Shown here one piece after another: positions 1 through 8,785 of a DNA stretch of 64,000 bases (its first letter is position 1; each line of letters starts with the position of its first letter). The position numbers were made by a program, and so were the translations under genes. The DNA is from Candidatus Denitrolinea symbiosum (lineage in GTDB: Bacteria; Chloroflexota; Anaerolineae; Anaerolineales; Villigracilaceae). The notes beneath the pieces were generated by a model that saw only the letters and a program-made list of their open reading frames with translations, ran no database searches and had not been told where the DNA came from. Location: assembly GCA_017312345.1 (NCBI GenBank), contig BLAA01000001.1:806001-870000 (forward strand). Direction: 5' to 3'.

Positions 1-854
1 AATCCCTCTCCCAGCGCTTCGTGCGCCACGCCGACGACCATGAAGGCCCTCGGGTCCGTCTCCTGGACGATGGCTTTGATCTGCGCGATCTCGGCGCGGC
101 TGACGACGCAATACAATACGGGACGTTCCTCGCCCGTGTACGCGCCGGTCCCGGCGAGGGTCGTCACGCCGCGCTCCAACTCGACGAGGATCGCGGACGC
201 GATCTCGCGCGGCTTTGCGGTGACGATCATCGCCGTGCGGACGGTGCCTCCGCCCTCGAGGACCGTCTCGGCGGCCAGGCCGCTGACGTAAAGCGTGACG
301 ATGGCGTACAACGCCTCTTTCCAGCCGAAGGCGAATCCCGCGGCGAGGATGACGACCGAATCCACCATCAGGTAACTCTGCGTCATCGGGACGCCGCGCC
401 AGTGGTTGAGGATGCGCGCCAGGATGTCCGATCCGCCCGAAGTCCCGCGCGCCCGGTAGACGAGTCCGTAGCCGATCCCGCTGATGACCGCGCCGTAGAG
501 CGAGTTCAGGAAGATGTCGTCGGTCAGTCCATTTTTGGGGAAGAAGGGAAGCAGGAGGAGCAGGTCCACCGCGAGGGAGTAGGCGACGATGGCGAGCGCG
601 GTGCGGACCGCGAAGCGGCGTCCGCCGAGGAAGCGCCAGCCCAACAGGAAGAGGGGGATGTTGCCGATAAGCACCATGACGCCGATGGGCCAGTCGGTGT
701 AATGATGGATGATCTGCGCGATGCCGCTCACGCCGCCCGAGGCAAGTTTCGCGGGGACAAGGAAAATGCGCAGCGCGACCGCCTGTATCAGCGAGCCGAC
801 GACAATGAGGGAGTAATCGCGCAAACGCGCCCAGAGTTTTTCTGAAGATTTCAT
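1..854 (-). CDS. YitT family membrane protein (partial)
   Basis: I translated this gene by hand from the reverse strand; it runs off the left edge of the window. It begins MKSSEKLWARL and shows several hydrophobic segments with the family pattern IFLVPAKLASGGVSG. A soluble C-terminal region follows, with GTGAYTGEERPVLYC and ending in MVVGVAHEALGEG. This matches the YitT membrane domain plus DUF2179 of predicted transporters or membrane regulators with no settled substrate. About 284 codons are present and typical members are near 290, so only the last few residues are missing. The start at 854 has a TATAAT box at 861-866, six bases upstream, and no ribosome binding site, which suggests leaderless translation. 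Confidence 0.9.
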   Translation of the reverse strand, partial: MKSSEKLWARLRDYSLIVVGSLIQAVALRIFLVPAKLASGGVSGIAQIIHHYTDWPIGVMVLIGNIPLFLLGWRFLGGRRFAVRTALAIVAYSLAVDLLLLLPFFPKNGLTDDIFLNSLYGAVISGIGYGLVYRARGTSGGSDILARILNHWRGVPMTQSYLMVDSVVILAAGFAFGWKEALYAIVTLYVSGLAAETVLEGGGTVRTAMIVTAKPREIASAILVELERGVTTLAGTGAYTGEERPVLYCVVSRAEIAQIKAIVQETDPRAFMVVGVAHEALGEG

Positions 855-860
855 GCGCCG

Positions 861-866
861 ATTATA
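861..866 (-). promoter_or_regulatory. -10 box of the YitT gene
   Basis: The reverse strand reads TATAAT here, with six bases to the ATG at 854. Transcription would begin at or next to the start codon. No convincing -35 hexamer is present 17 bases upstream. Confidence 0.55.
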
Positions 867-884
867 ACCGCCCCCGTCAACCGG

Positions 885-2303
885 CTATGGATCGCAGCGG
901 ATCCAGGCCCGCTCCAGATATTCCACGAAGCACGCGGGACGGCCGGGGTTTTCGGCGGCGACTGTTTCTGGGAACGGGGCGTTGACGATCAATGAAGGAT
1001 AGGCCGACTTCAATGTTTGTTGATACCAATCGAAGGCGAGCAAATCCTCGGCGATGACGGCGAGGTCGGGGCGCTCCTTCATGGCGTAATGGAAATACCA
1101 CAGGGCGAAGACGGCCTCGTCGCCTTTGGCAAAGACGATGGCGTTGTCTGGCATTTGCGCCATGACCATCTGCCCGAACTGTTCGGCGCGCGCGTCGCGG
1201 GAGGCGTCCATGCGCGGGAAGCGGGACGCGGCCAGCGCGAAGATGTAGACGAGCGCGAGGAGACCGAACGCCCACGCCATCTTTTTATTGCGCGGCGGCA
1301 ACGGTTCTTTCCGCGGACCTGAAAGCGCGTCCATCAACCCGTCCACGCCGAGGCCGAGCCAGACCGCGAAAGACAACACCAGCGGGAGGAGATACAGATA
1401 CGAATCGTCGGTGGAGTAGACCGTCGCGAAAACAAAAAACACGGCCGCGATCCAGATCGTGTTTCGATGCAGCCGCGAGCGGCGGAAGTAGAAGATCAAT
1501 CCGAGCAGAGACAGGGCCAGCCCGGCGAGTCCAAATTGATCGCGAAGCAGGGCCGCGGCGGATTGGAGCCGCGCCGCCAGAGCGGAGCGCGTCAACGCGA
1601 GAAGCTCGTCCCGGTAAAGCTGCCCTGTCGCCAGCCAGAGGAAGTTCTTCAGCGTGACGGGATTCCCCCAGTTGACGGGCGGGTTGGTCAACGCGCGCAG
1701 CGGGAGGGCGAGGTAGGTCAGCAGGCCCGCGCCCGTCCACGCGAGGCGGCGGAGAAGCGACGATCTGTTCGGGGCGGCGAAGACCAACGGCAGGAGAAAA
1801 ATGGACGTGACGTGATTCCCCATGGCGAGGCCGAACGACAATCCAAGCGCGGGATCAGGTCCCGGCTCGCGGAGGGAAAGGTATAGGATCAGCGCGACGA
1901 AGAAGGCGTGCAGGGCGTACACTTCCGTGATGACGGCCTGCGACCAGAGCAGGGGGGAAAGTCCGAAGGCCAGCCCCGAGAGAACGGCCGCGAGGGTATT
2001 TTGCGAGGCGCGCTTCACCAGTCCATAGACCAGCGCGGCGGCGAGCGCGGCCGCCAGCGCGGAGAGCAGGTTCGTGCGGAAGGCGAGCGTACCGACCGGC
2101 AAAAATTGGAAGAGCCGCGCCAGCAAGAGATAGGTGGGATACCCCGTCGGGTGGGGAACGCCGCCGGTGGCCGCGGCCGCGATGAGGTCCCCGCCGTCCG
2201 CGCCGCGGTGAGCCCACGTCAGGCCGGGCGCGAGGGTCAGCCCGTAGACGGTCAACAGGCCGACGGTCAGGAGGAGCGGCGGAAGGCGTCCTGGAAATTT
2301 CAT
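885..2303 (-). CDS. DUF2723-type polytopic membrane protein
   Basis: A 472-residue protein with about ten hydrophobic helices. The N-terminal region carries TLAPGLTWAHRGADGGDLI and GVPHPTGYPTYLLLARLF, the signature of DUF2723 (TMEM260-like) proteins, which belong to the GT-C glycosyltransferase superfamily and probably transfer sugar from a lipid carrier. In that fold the acidic residues after the first helix (here near GADGGD) are the likely active site. I chose the internal ATG at 2303 (MKFPGRLPPLL) over the upstream ATG at 2339, because the extra twelve residues are not part of the hydrophobic start. It follows the secreted protein gene by 63 bases and may share its transcript. The acceptor is unknown. 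Confidence 0.8.
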   Translation of the reverse strand: MKFPGRLPPLLLTVGLLTVYGLTLAPGLTWAHRGADGGDLIAAAATGGVPHPTGYPTYLLLARLFQFLPVGTLAFRTNLLSALAAALAAALVYGLVKRASQNTLAAVLSGLAFGLSPLLWSQAVITEVYALHAFFVALILYLSLREPGPDPALGLSFGLAMGNHVTSIFLLPLVFAAPNRSSLLRRLAWTGAGLLTYLALPLRALTNPPVNWGNPVTLKNFLWLATGQLYRDELLALTRSALAARLQSAAALLRDQFGLAGLALSLLGLIFYFRRSRLHRNTIWIAAVFFVFATVYSTDDSYLYLLPLVLSFAVWLGLGVDGLMDALSGPRKEPLPPRNKKMAWAFGLLALVYIFALAASRFPRMDASRDARAEQFGQMVMAQMPDNAIVFAKGDEAVFALWYFHYAMKERPDLAVIAEDLLAFDWYQQTLKSAYPSLIVNAPFPETVAAENPGRPACFVEYLERAWIRCDP

Positions 2304-2366
2304 CTCGTAAAAGAAAAGGATGGAGTTGAGAGACTCCATCCTTTCGATCTGCGGCTGCGGAACAGC

Positions 2367-3428
2367 CTATTGTCCAGCCGGGACGTACACGCCCGTCCCC
2401 ATGGCGGGAGCGCAGGCCAGACCGTTTTCAACGGTTGTGGGCAAAGCCAGCCACGACGCGGCGATCTGTTCGGAACTGTCTTCATGGACCAGACTTTCGT
2501 AGAAGTAGATCGTCACCTTTTTGGTCGGCGGGGCGGCAAAACAGATCTGCCATTTGCCTTTTTTGTCGGTCACATTCTTTTGCGTCTCCGCCCATTGGTA
2601 GTGAAGCACGTGACAGCCGGGGAAGAACAGCAGGTCGCCGTTGTCGGGGAAGGCGACGAGGGCGGTATCCTCCACCGGGAATTCGACATAGAAGCGATTC
2701 ATCAGGCCGCTGGTTTTGTAGACGACCTTCAAGGTGCAGACGCCTCCCATTGCATACGTGCCGGAAGCGCGGATCACGTTCGGGGAGGAGGGCGGCCGGA
2801 CGGTTCCAGGTCCGGGCGGAGGCGTGGGCCCGACCGGGCCTGTCTTCGGGATCGGCCCGCCGGGGATTACTTTGCCGGCCGGCATGTAAACGCCCGTGTA
2901 CAGCGCCGGCGCGCAGGCATAGTCGCCTTCCACGCTGGTCGGCAGCGGAATCCAGACGCGCGAGCCGCCGGGCGGGTTGTCGAGGTAGTAGTAGATCGTC
3001 AGTTCCATGTCGGAGCGTTTGCCAAAGCAGACTTTCCAGTCGCCGTCCTCCGCGTTGGCCTGTTCAACCGCCTGATCCTGCTTGAAGTGGACTACGTGAC
3101 AGCCCGGATAGTAGAGTTGATCGGGATACCCGAAGGGGACCTTCCGCGAGTCTTTGACTGGAACCTCGGCGTCCACATTGACTTTGATGTCGGTCGCTTT
3201 GAATTCCGCGTCGAACATGCAGACGCCGCCGACAAGGTAACTTCCCGAGCCGGTCACGACGATGCTCAGGGGTTGGGCGGCAGTGTTGCTCACGGCTTCA
3301 AATCCCGTCGTCGGCTGGGATTGCGCCGCGCCGTTCCAGCGCTCGGCGAGGGTGGGGTTGGTCCGCGCCACGCCGACGACGATCAAAACCAGCGCAGCCA
3401 CAACAAGAACTTGAAAGAATCGTTTCAT
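2367..3428 (-). CDS. secreted protein with two copies of a four-cysteine domain
   Basis: A 353-residue protein with an N-terminal signal or anchor helix (MKRFFQVLVVAALVLIVVG). A GGAGG ribosome binding site lies six bases before the ATG at 3428. After the leader it holds two homologous domains joined by a Pro/Gly/Thr-rich linker. Both contain GGVC, then (Y/F)PGCHV(V/L)H, then W(K/Q)(V/I)CF, TIY(Y/F)Y, and finally (Y/L)ACAPA with TGVY(M/V)PAG. Each copy has four cysteines at matching places, which suggests two disulfides per domain outside the membrane. I do not recognise the domain and assign no function. It precedes the DUF2723 gene on the same strand. Confidence 0.75.
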   Translation of the reverse strand: MKRFFQVLVVAALVLIVVGVARTNPTLAERWNGAAQSQPTTGFEAVSNTAAQPLSIVVTGSGSYLVGGVCMFDAEFKATDIKVNVDAEVPVKDSRKVPFGYPDQLYYPGCHVVHFKQDQAVEQANAEDGDWKVCFGKRSDMELTIYYYLDNPPGGSRVWIPLPTSVEGDYACAPALYTGVYMPAGKVIPGGPIPKTGPVGPTPPPGPGTVRPPSSPNVIRASGTYAMGGVCTLKVVYKTSGLMNRFYVEFPVEDTALVAFPDNGDLLFFPGCHVLHYQWAETQKNVTDKKGKWQICFAAPPTKKVTIYFYESLVHEDSSEQIAASWLALPTTVENGLACAPAMGTGVYVPAGQ

Positions 3429-3510
3429 GGGAACCTCCAATTTATTGGGGCTATTTTACTCGCTGGCGCTTTTCCAGCCCCTCGGATTTCGTCCGAGTTG
3501 CAAAAGCGGC

Positions 3511-4662
3511 TCAAGACCGCTCGCGGAAACAGGGCAGCGCGCGGAGAAACCTCCGCGCGTACAACCACGGCCAGAATCCGAACGGCGCGCGGCCATAGCG
3601 CCATTCCATGTACGCGCGGCCGGGAAAGACATCCTGCAAGGCGATGAGGGGACGCTGCCGCCAATCGGGGAACGTCAGCCAGGTAAGCAGGTGCGCCAGG
3701 GCAGGATATTTGACCGTGAGACCATTCCAGGCGTGGACGAATCGCTCGCCCCGCGCCGGACTCAACCCCGCCAACGCCTCCCGCGCGGACCTCGGGACGG
3801 TCCCAGGCCATAAACGTTCCACCCGCTCCAGCCCCTCGCGGACGGGGATCGTCAGCCGCCACTCCCGCGCCCGCGCGGCCGCGACCTCCCAGCACAGGGA
3901 CTCTCCCGCGCGTGCGATCTGCGCGGCGATCTCGTAATAGCGGAAGAGCGCGGGATCGAAACGATGGTGCAGTCCCCAATGCGCGCAGGCGTAGACGACC
4001 TCGTCCTCCGCGCCGAGTTCCAGCGCGTCCACGCCCGCCACGTTCAGCGGACGCGTCCGTGCGAAGAGCTTGTCCATGTCCACCCGGCGCGCGTCGTAGG
4101 ATGGGATGTGGATCAGTCCCCAATGCAGTCCGATCGAGAAAGTATTGGCGGGATTTCCCAGCCGGCTCGGAAAGAAAAGTCTTTCGCCGTTCGTATATCG
4201 GCGATGGTAGCCGGGCCAGCTTTCCCGTTCGGGTTCGCAGCCGAGACGCGCCAGCGCGGCTTCGGCCGCGTCCACGCGGCGGGGATGGACGAGCAGGTCC
4301 ACGTCCTCGCACAGCCGCTGGCTGGCGTCGCCGCCGTAGATCGTCTGGATGTAGGCCCAGCCTTTCAGGACGATGACGGAGACGCGCGCATCCTTCAGCG
4401 CGGCGAGGGACTGGCGCACGCGCAGTCCGCATTGCTCGCCATACATTCCCTGCGCGGCGCGGAACAGGCGCAGGCGTTCGCGGAAGGATTCGGGCCAGCG
4501 TTCTTGCCGCGGCTTGATAAGCGCGTGGAAGCGCGCCGCGAGACGGTGACGGACCAGGAGCGAGTACAGCGCGTCCCAGTCGGCGTCCGCGGGCGGGTCG
4601 GGGAGGGGACGCGCCGCGAGACAGTCGAGCAGGTAGCGGAATGCGGAGGATTCGTCTGCCAT
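3511..4662 (-). CDS. nucleotidyltransferase-fold family protein (NTP_transf_5 type)
   Basis: A 383-residue soluble protein. The central segment VLKGWAYIQTIYGG followed by RLCEDVDLLVHP matches the uncharacterised nucleotidyltransferase family often found beside surface-polysaccharide genes: a lysine-glycine strand, then D-x-D as the metal-binding pair. The C-terminal half is alpha-helical and Arg-rich with HWGLHHRFDP, also common in this family. A TATAAT-like box is visible on the reverse strand near 4703, about 35 bases before the ATG. The substrate is unknown. Its neighbours are the duplicated secreted protein downstream and a divergently transcribed secreted protease upstream. Confidence 0.75.
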   Translation of the reverse strand: MADESSAFRYLLDCLAARPLPDPPADADWDALYSLLVRHRLAARFHALIKPRQERWPESFRERLRLFRAAQGMYGEQCGLRVRQSLAALKDARVSVIVLKGWAYIQTIYGGDASQRLCEDVDLLVHPRRVDAAEAALARLGCEPERESWPGYHRRYTNGERLFFPSRLGNPANTFSIGLHWGLIHIPSYDARRVDMDKLFARTRPLNVAGVDALELGAEDEVVYACAHWGLHHRFDPALFRYYEIAAQIARAGESLCWEVAAARAREWRLTIPVREGLERVERLWPGTVPRSAREALAGLSPARGERFVHAWNGLTVKYPALAHLLTWLTFPDWRQRPLIALQDVFPGRAYMEWRYGRAPFGFWPWLYARRFLRALPCFRERS

Positions 4663-4746
4663 GATTTGCGTAATGGTCCCGCGCGAGGCAGGGCGGAGAG
4701 ATTATAGCCTGAAGAGGAAAATATCATTTTAATAACAAAAAATTCC

Positions 4747-4775
4747 TTGACAAACTCCATTATTAAATTAGAATT
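4747..4775 (+). promoter_or_regulatory. sigma-70-type promoter upstream of the metzincin gene
   Basis: TTGACA (4747-4752), a 17-base spacer and AGAATT (4770-4775). This is an AT-rich island in otherwise GC-rich DNA and predicts a leader of roughly 130 bases before the GTG at 4914. Confidence 0.55.
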
Positions 4776-4913
4776 AATCATCTTCGAGCGGCGAACAGGT
4801 TGCAGGATTTTCGGTTCGTCCCGGCCGGTGAATTTTCTGATTTAAGGAGGCGCCTCGGAAACAATCCAGCTCGATCCCGACGTTGCTTTGCCAATTCAAC
4901 AAAGGAGAAAAAC

Positions 4914-6791
4914 GTGAAAAAGAAACTTATCGCGCTGTTAAGCATTGCCATGGTCATTTCCCTGGCTCTGCCGGGTACGGTCTCTGCCACCAGGCAGGAC
5001 GCTCCTGCCGCCGGCCCGTTCACTCCCGGGCAGATAACGACGTTCAAGCAGACGATCCCGATCAATTTTGTGTTCATCGGGTACAAACCCTCCGATATCA
5101 ACACAACGGATTTCTCGCAATGGCTGCCCGCCGCTTATAAACCCATAGTCCGCTATCCGACATTCTACGGCCTGCCTGGGCGCGACATGGGGCTGCAATA
5201 CAATTTCTCGTATCGCTACATCTACAAAGACAATACCTTCGCCAGAAATTTCTTTTTCTACCTGCGATCCATCGGGCGGCAGGGCGATCTTACCTACCAT
5301 CAGGAAGCGTATAACGCCATGGCCAATAACTATGTCGATGTGAACGGCCCGGTGCTGTACATTGACGGACCGTCGGTGGAGAAGTGGCTGGCTAATCAAT
5401 TGAAGCTGGGCGAGAGAGGCTACACGCTCGTGTTCATCAACTGGTATAACCGCCCGGACTTTAAATTCCACGTTTACACTAAAACCAACGAACCCGATTT
5501 TGATACCCTCTTCAATTTCGGCGATGAACTTTCTTCCCGCAAGACGATTGCCTGGGGCGGCGGCGACAAGCGCCTCTGGTTCTACGATCTCTCCGCGGGA
5601 CCGGAAGCCTGGTCTGGCAATTACGATGTGGACAACGCAGACTTGGACGGCGATTCCATCCCCGACTATCGCATGCCTCCGATTTGGGAGTATGCCGCTG
5701 GCGGGTATCGCGCCCCGTCCGAACTCAGCAGCGACCTGGGCATGATTTCCCGTTTCGTCGCCATCAACCTGCTCTTTACCGGTTCGCCGCTCTACGATCC
5801 GATGAATACCGTTCCAAAACTTCACGGCCGCAAAGTGGTGCATATTAATATGATGGAGGATGATCCGGCCAGCCTCGGCGTGAACTATGCCAAGCCTTCC
5901 TTTGTCTTCAATCGTTTTAAACAGTTCCAGCCCTACTACAACTGGGTGGCGAAAATGGCGGACAAGAAGCCGATCGATGCCAACGCCCGCAGGGCCTTCC
6001 GCATCTGGACCGGGTTGGATTCGTCCAATGATTGCTGGAATGGCTACGGCGATCCGTTCGCGGAACTCTTCTGCTTCTTCAAAGCCAACCGCGCCGCCTA
6101 TGTCCCATCCTACGTGCCAGGCGATTATGTGGCTCCCATCCATGCCTTTAACACCACGGCCGCCAATATGGGCAGCCAATTTGGCCTGCTCGGTTTTGCG
6201 GACGACAACTGGGTGAATGGCAGGCAGAGTTACGTCTTTGTATTCGGCGGCGACTTGTACCGCGCCATGGGCTACGGTTTCACCTCCACCATCATCCACG
6301 AGGGAGGCCATCATTTCGGCTTGTCGCACCCGCATGACGGATACGACTACGAATATGATATTAACTACGGCAGCGAGGGCTCTCTGTACTTTGCCTGGTC
6401 TGGCGATGAAAGCGCCACCGTCATGAGCTACATGGATCTGACCACCGAGTTTGGCCGTTTCAACAAGGACAACCTTTATCGTTGGGAGACGGCCGGCTAC
6501 CTGAACTGGAGCAACATACTGCTCGCCGACCTGATGGCGCACCCCAAATATGCTTCCGTCAAGAAGTACGTTGCTAAAGCGGAGAGCCACGCCTCCATCG
6601 CGTTGAGGGCTTTCCGAGGCTGGAATTACGAGATGTCCGCTTCGCAGGCCAGACAGGCTTACAGGCAGCTTGTCATTGCCGCTCGCGCGTTGCGCACGCC
6701 GACCCCGGATGTCATGCCGGCCGCTGAAATGCAAATCGGCAACGCCAACTTCCCGCGCGAAGGCGACCCGATCCGCTTCCCGGATAACTAA
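4914..6791 (+). CDS. secreted metzincin-type zinc metallopeptidase
   Basis: A 625-residue protein. I chose the GTG at 4914 because AAAGGAG precedes it at 4901-4907 and the frame then begins with a signal peptide (VKKKLIALLSIAMVISLALP, cleavage probably near SATRQ). Near residue 460 is HEGGHHFGLSH, an exact HExxHxxGxxH zinc motif, followed by PHD and about 35 residues later by VMSYMD, a credible Met-turn. These two features define metzincins. The long N-terminal part (about 430 residues) has no domain I recognise. It contains a DLDGD stretch that resembles a calcium-binding loop. The protein is probably exported and acts on extracellular protein; the substrate is unknown. The gene stands alone, with a palindromic repeat just after its stop. 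Confidence 0.85.
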   Translation: MKKKLIALLSIAMVISLALPGTVSATRQDAPAAGPFTPGQITTFKQTIPINFVFIGYKPSDINTTDFSQWLPAAYKPIVRYPTFYGLPGRDMGLQYNFSYRYIYKDNTFARNFFFYLRSIGRQGDLTYHQEAYNAMANNYVDVNGPVLYIDGPSVEKWLANQLKLGERGYTLVFINWYNRPDFKFHVYTKTNEPDFDTLFNFGDELSSRKTIAWGGGDKRLWFYDLSAGPEAWSGNYDVDNADLDGDSIPDYRMPPIWEYAAGGYRAPSELSSDLGMISRFVAINLLFTGSPLYDPMNTVPKLHGRKVVHINMMEDDPASLGVNYAKPSFVFNRFKQFQPYYNWVAKMADKKPIDANARRAFRIWTGLDSSNDCWNGYGDPFAELFCFFKANRAAYVPSYVPGDYVAPIHAFNTTAANMGSQFGLLGFADDNWVNGRQSYVFVFGGDLYRAMGYGFTSTIIHEGGHHFGLSHPHDGYDYEYDINYGSEGSLYFAWSGDESATVMSYMDLTTEFGRFNKDNLYRWETAGYLNWSNILLADLMAHPKYASVKKYVAKAESHASIALRAFRGWNYEMSASQARQAYRQLVIAARALRTPTPDVMPAAEMQIGNANFPREGDPIRFPDN

Positions 6792-6811
6792 CCCGATCCC
6801 CGCTCGTTTTT

Positions 6812-6845
6812 CAGAAACCAGGTTTCGCCAGAAACCTGGTTTCTG
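6812..6845 (+). repeat. dispersed palindrome, 34 bp (CAGAAACCAGG family, intergenic copy)
   Basis: Perfect 15-base arms CAGAAACCAGGTTTC and GAAACCTGGTTTCTG around the loop GCCA. The same core recurs at 21826-21860, 27387-27419 and 56190-56222. Lying 20 bases after the metzincin stop, it may also act as a transcript-end hairpin. Unlike the copies inside genes, its length is not a multiple of three. Confidence 0.85.
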
Positions 6846-6847
6846 CT

Positions 6848-6853
6848 TATAAT
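6848..6853 (+). promoter_or_regulatory. -10 box of the radical SAM operon
   Basis: TATAAT, six bases before the ATG at 6860, with no ribosome binding site between them. A leaderless transcript is expected. Confidence 0.5.
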
Positions 6854-6859
6854 CCGCAC

Positions 6860-8785
6860 ATGCTCACCCCGGAACAGATCGAAACCAAACTCGACCGCAT
6901 TCTCTTAAAGGTGCAGAAACCCGGCCGATACGTGGGCGGCGAACTCAACAGCGTCGTCAAGGATTGGGATTCCGCCGACGTCCGCGTCGCGCTCGTCTTC
7001 CCCGACATCTACGACATCGGCGTTTCCAATGTGGGACTCAAGATCCTCTACGACCAGGTCAACCAGCGCGGCGACGCGCTGGCCGAGCGCGCCTACGCCC
7101 CGTGGACCGACATGGAAGCGCTCATGCGCGCCGAGGGGATTCCCCTCTACGCGCTCGAATCCAAACGACCTTTGAGCGGGTTCGACCTCGTCGGCTTTTC
7201 CTTACCCTATGAGACGCTCTACACCAACGCGCTGAACCTCCTCGACCTGGCGGGCATCCCCCTGCGCGCGGGCGAACGCGGCGCGGAGCATCCCATCGTC
7301 ATCGCGGGCGGACATTCCACGATCAACCCCGAGCCCATGCACGCCTTCATGGACGCGTTCGTGATCGGCGAAGGCGAGGAAGTCATCCACGACATTATCA
7401 ACGTCCTCAAATTACGCAATACGCAATACGCAGTACGAGACGATCTTCTCCTTGCCCTCGCCAAAATCCCCGGCGTGTACGTCCCGCGCTTCTACCAGCC
7501 GCATTACATGGACGATGGGACCATCGCGCGCGTGGAGACTCTCGCCGAGGGGATCGCCAACCCCGTCGTCAAGCGCATCGTCGCCAAACTGCCTCCGCCG
7601 CCGACGAAGTTCATCGTGCCGAACATCGAAGTCGTCCACAACCGTGCCTCGGTGGAGATCACGCGCGGCTGCACGCGCGGGTGTCGGTACTGCCACGCGG
7701 GCATGATCACGCGTCCCGTCCGCGAACGACGCGTGGACGAGATCGTCGCCGCGGCGCGCGAAGCCGTCCGATCCACAGGGTTCGAGGAACTCGCCCTCCT
7801 GTCGCTGTCGTCGTCCGATTACACCCACATCGAGGAACTGGTCGCCGCCATCGGCGAGGAGTTCAAGGACGAGAAACTCACGGTCTCCCTGCCGTCCCTG
7901 CGGATCGAATCCGTCTCGATTGATTTGGTAGACAAACTGCGCGGCCGCCGCGGTTCGGGCTTTACGCTCGCGCCCGAAGCCGCCACGGAACGGATGCGCC
8001 GCATCATCAACAAATTCATCTCCGACGAGGACATCATCAACACCACGCGCGAAATCTACCGCCGCGGCTGGACGAACATCAAACTGTATTTCATGATCGG
8101 CCATCCCAGCGAGACGCTCGAAGACGTGCAGGCCATCGCCGACCTGTGCAAGCGCGTCATCGCCGAGGGACGCAAAGTCGCGGGGATGAAAGTGAAACTG
8201 CACGCGGGCGTCAGCACGTTCGTGCCGAAACCGCAGACGCCGTTCCAGTGGGTGTCGTGCGACACGCGCGAGAACATCCTCGCCAAACAGGCGCTGCTCA
8301 AACGCGAACTGCGCGACCGCAACATCAAACTATCCTGGACGAAGCCCGAAGACACCCTGCTCGAATCCTTTTTGTCGCGCGGCGACAGGAGACTCGCGGA
8401 GGTGATTTTCACCGCCTGGAAGAACGGCGCGAAGTTCGACGCCTGGGAGGAACATCGCCGCTTCGAGACGTGGATGTCCGCCTTCGCCGAACACGGGCTC
8501 GATCCCGCTTTCTATACCCACCGTCCGCGCCGCGCCGACGAGATCTTCGCCTGGGACCACATCACCGCCGCGGTCCGAAAAAAATATCTCTTCCAGGATT
8601 TCCGCCGTTCGCTCGAGGGACACATCCGCGTGGACTGCCGCCTCAACTGCTACGCCTGCGGAATCCTGCCGACCTTCGCCGACCTGCGCCGCGACAACCC
8701 AGGCGAGGGCTGGAAGTGTCCCGACGTGAAAAGCCCGCGGAAAGCGGACGTTAGCGACCGCGGACAACCGCTCGCCATCCGATGA
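6860..8785 (+). CDS. B12-binding-domain radical SAM protein (TIGR03960 type)
   Basis: A 641-residue protein. The N-terminal half (about residues 30-190) looks like a cobalamin-binding fold, with the DIYDIGVSNVGLKILYD start typical of this family. The radical SAM core has EITRGCTRGCRYCHAGM, giving the CxxxCxxC cluster ligands near residue 272. The C-terminus has YACGI. Members are widespread in anaerobes and their reaction is not established. The start codon of the DUF2344 gene overlaps the stop by four bases, so the two are translationally coupled; elsewhere the pair is often fused. An unusual stretch encoding LRNTQYAV at about residues 184-193 comes from a short tandem repeat (7412-7438) and looks inserted. 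Confidence 0.9.
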   Translation: MLTPEQIETKLDRILLKVQKPGRYVGGELNSVVKDWDSADVRVALVFPDIYDIGVSNVGLKILYDQVNQRGDALAERAYAPWTDMEALMRAEGIPLYALESKRPLSGFDLVGFSLPYETLYTNALNLLDLAGIPLRAGERGAEHPIVIAGGHSTINPEPMHAFMDAFVIGEGEEVIHDIINVLKLRNTQYAVRDDLLLALAKIPGVYVPRFYQPHYMDDGTIARVETLAEGIANPVVKRIVAKLPPPPTKFIVPNIEVVHNRASVEITRGCTRGCRYCHAGMITRPVRERRVDEIVAAAREAVRSTGFEELALLSLSSSDYTHIEELVAAIGEEFKDEKLTVSLPSLRIESVSIDLVDKLRGRRGSGFTLAPEAATERMRRIINKFISDEDIINTTREIYRRGWTNIKLYFMIGHPSETLEDVQAIADLCKRVIAEGRKVAGMKVKLHAGVSTFVPKPQTPFQWVSCDTRENILAKQALLKRELRDRNIKLSWTKPEDTLLESFLSRGDRRLAEVIFTAWKNGAKFDAWEEHRRFETWMSAFAEHGLDPAFYTHRPRRADEIFAWDHITAAVRKKYLFQDFRRSLEGHIRVDCRLNCYACGILPTFADLRRDNPGEGWKCPDVKSPRKADVSDRGQPLAIR

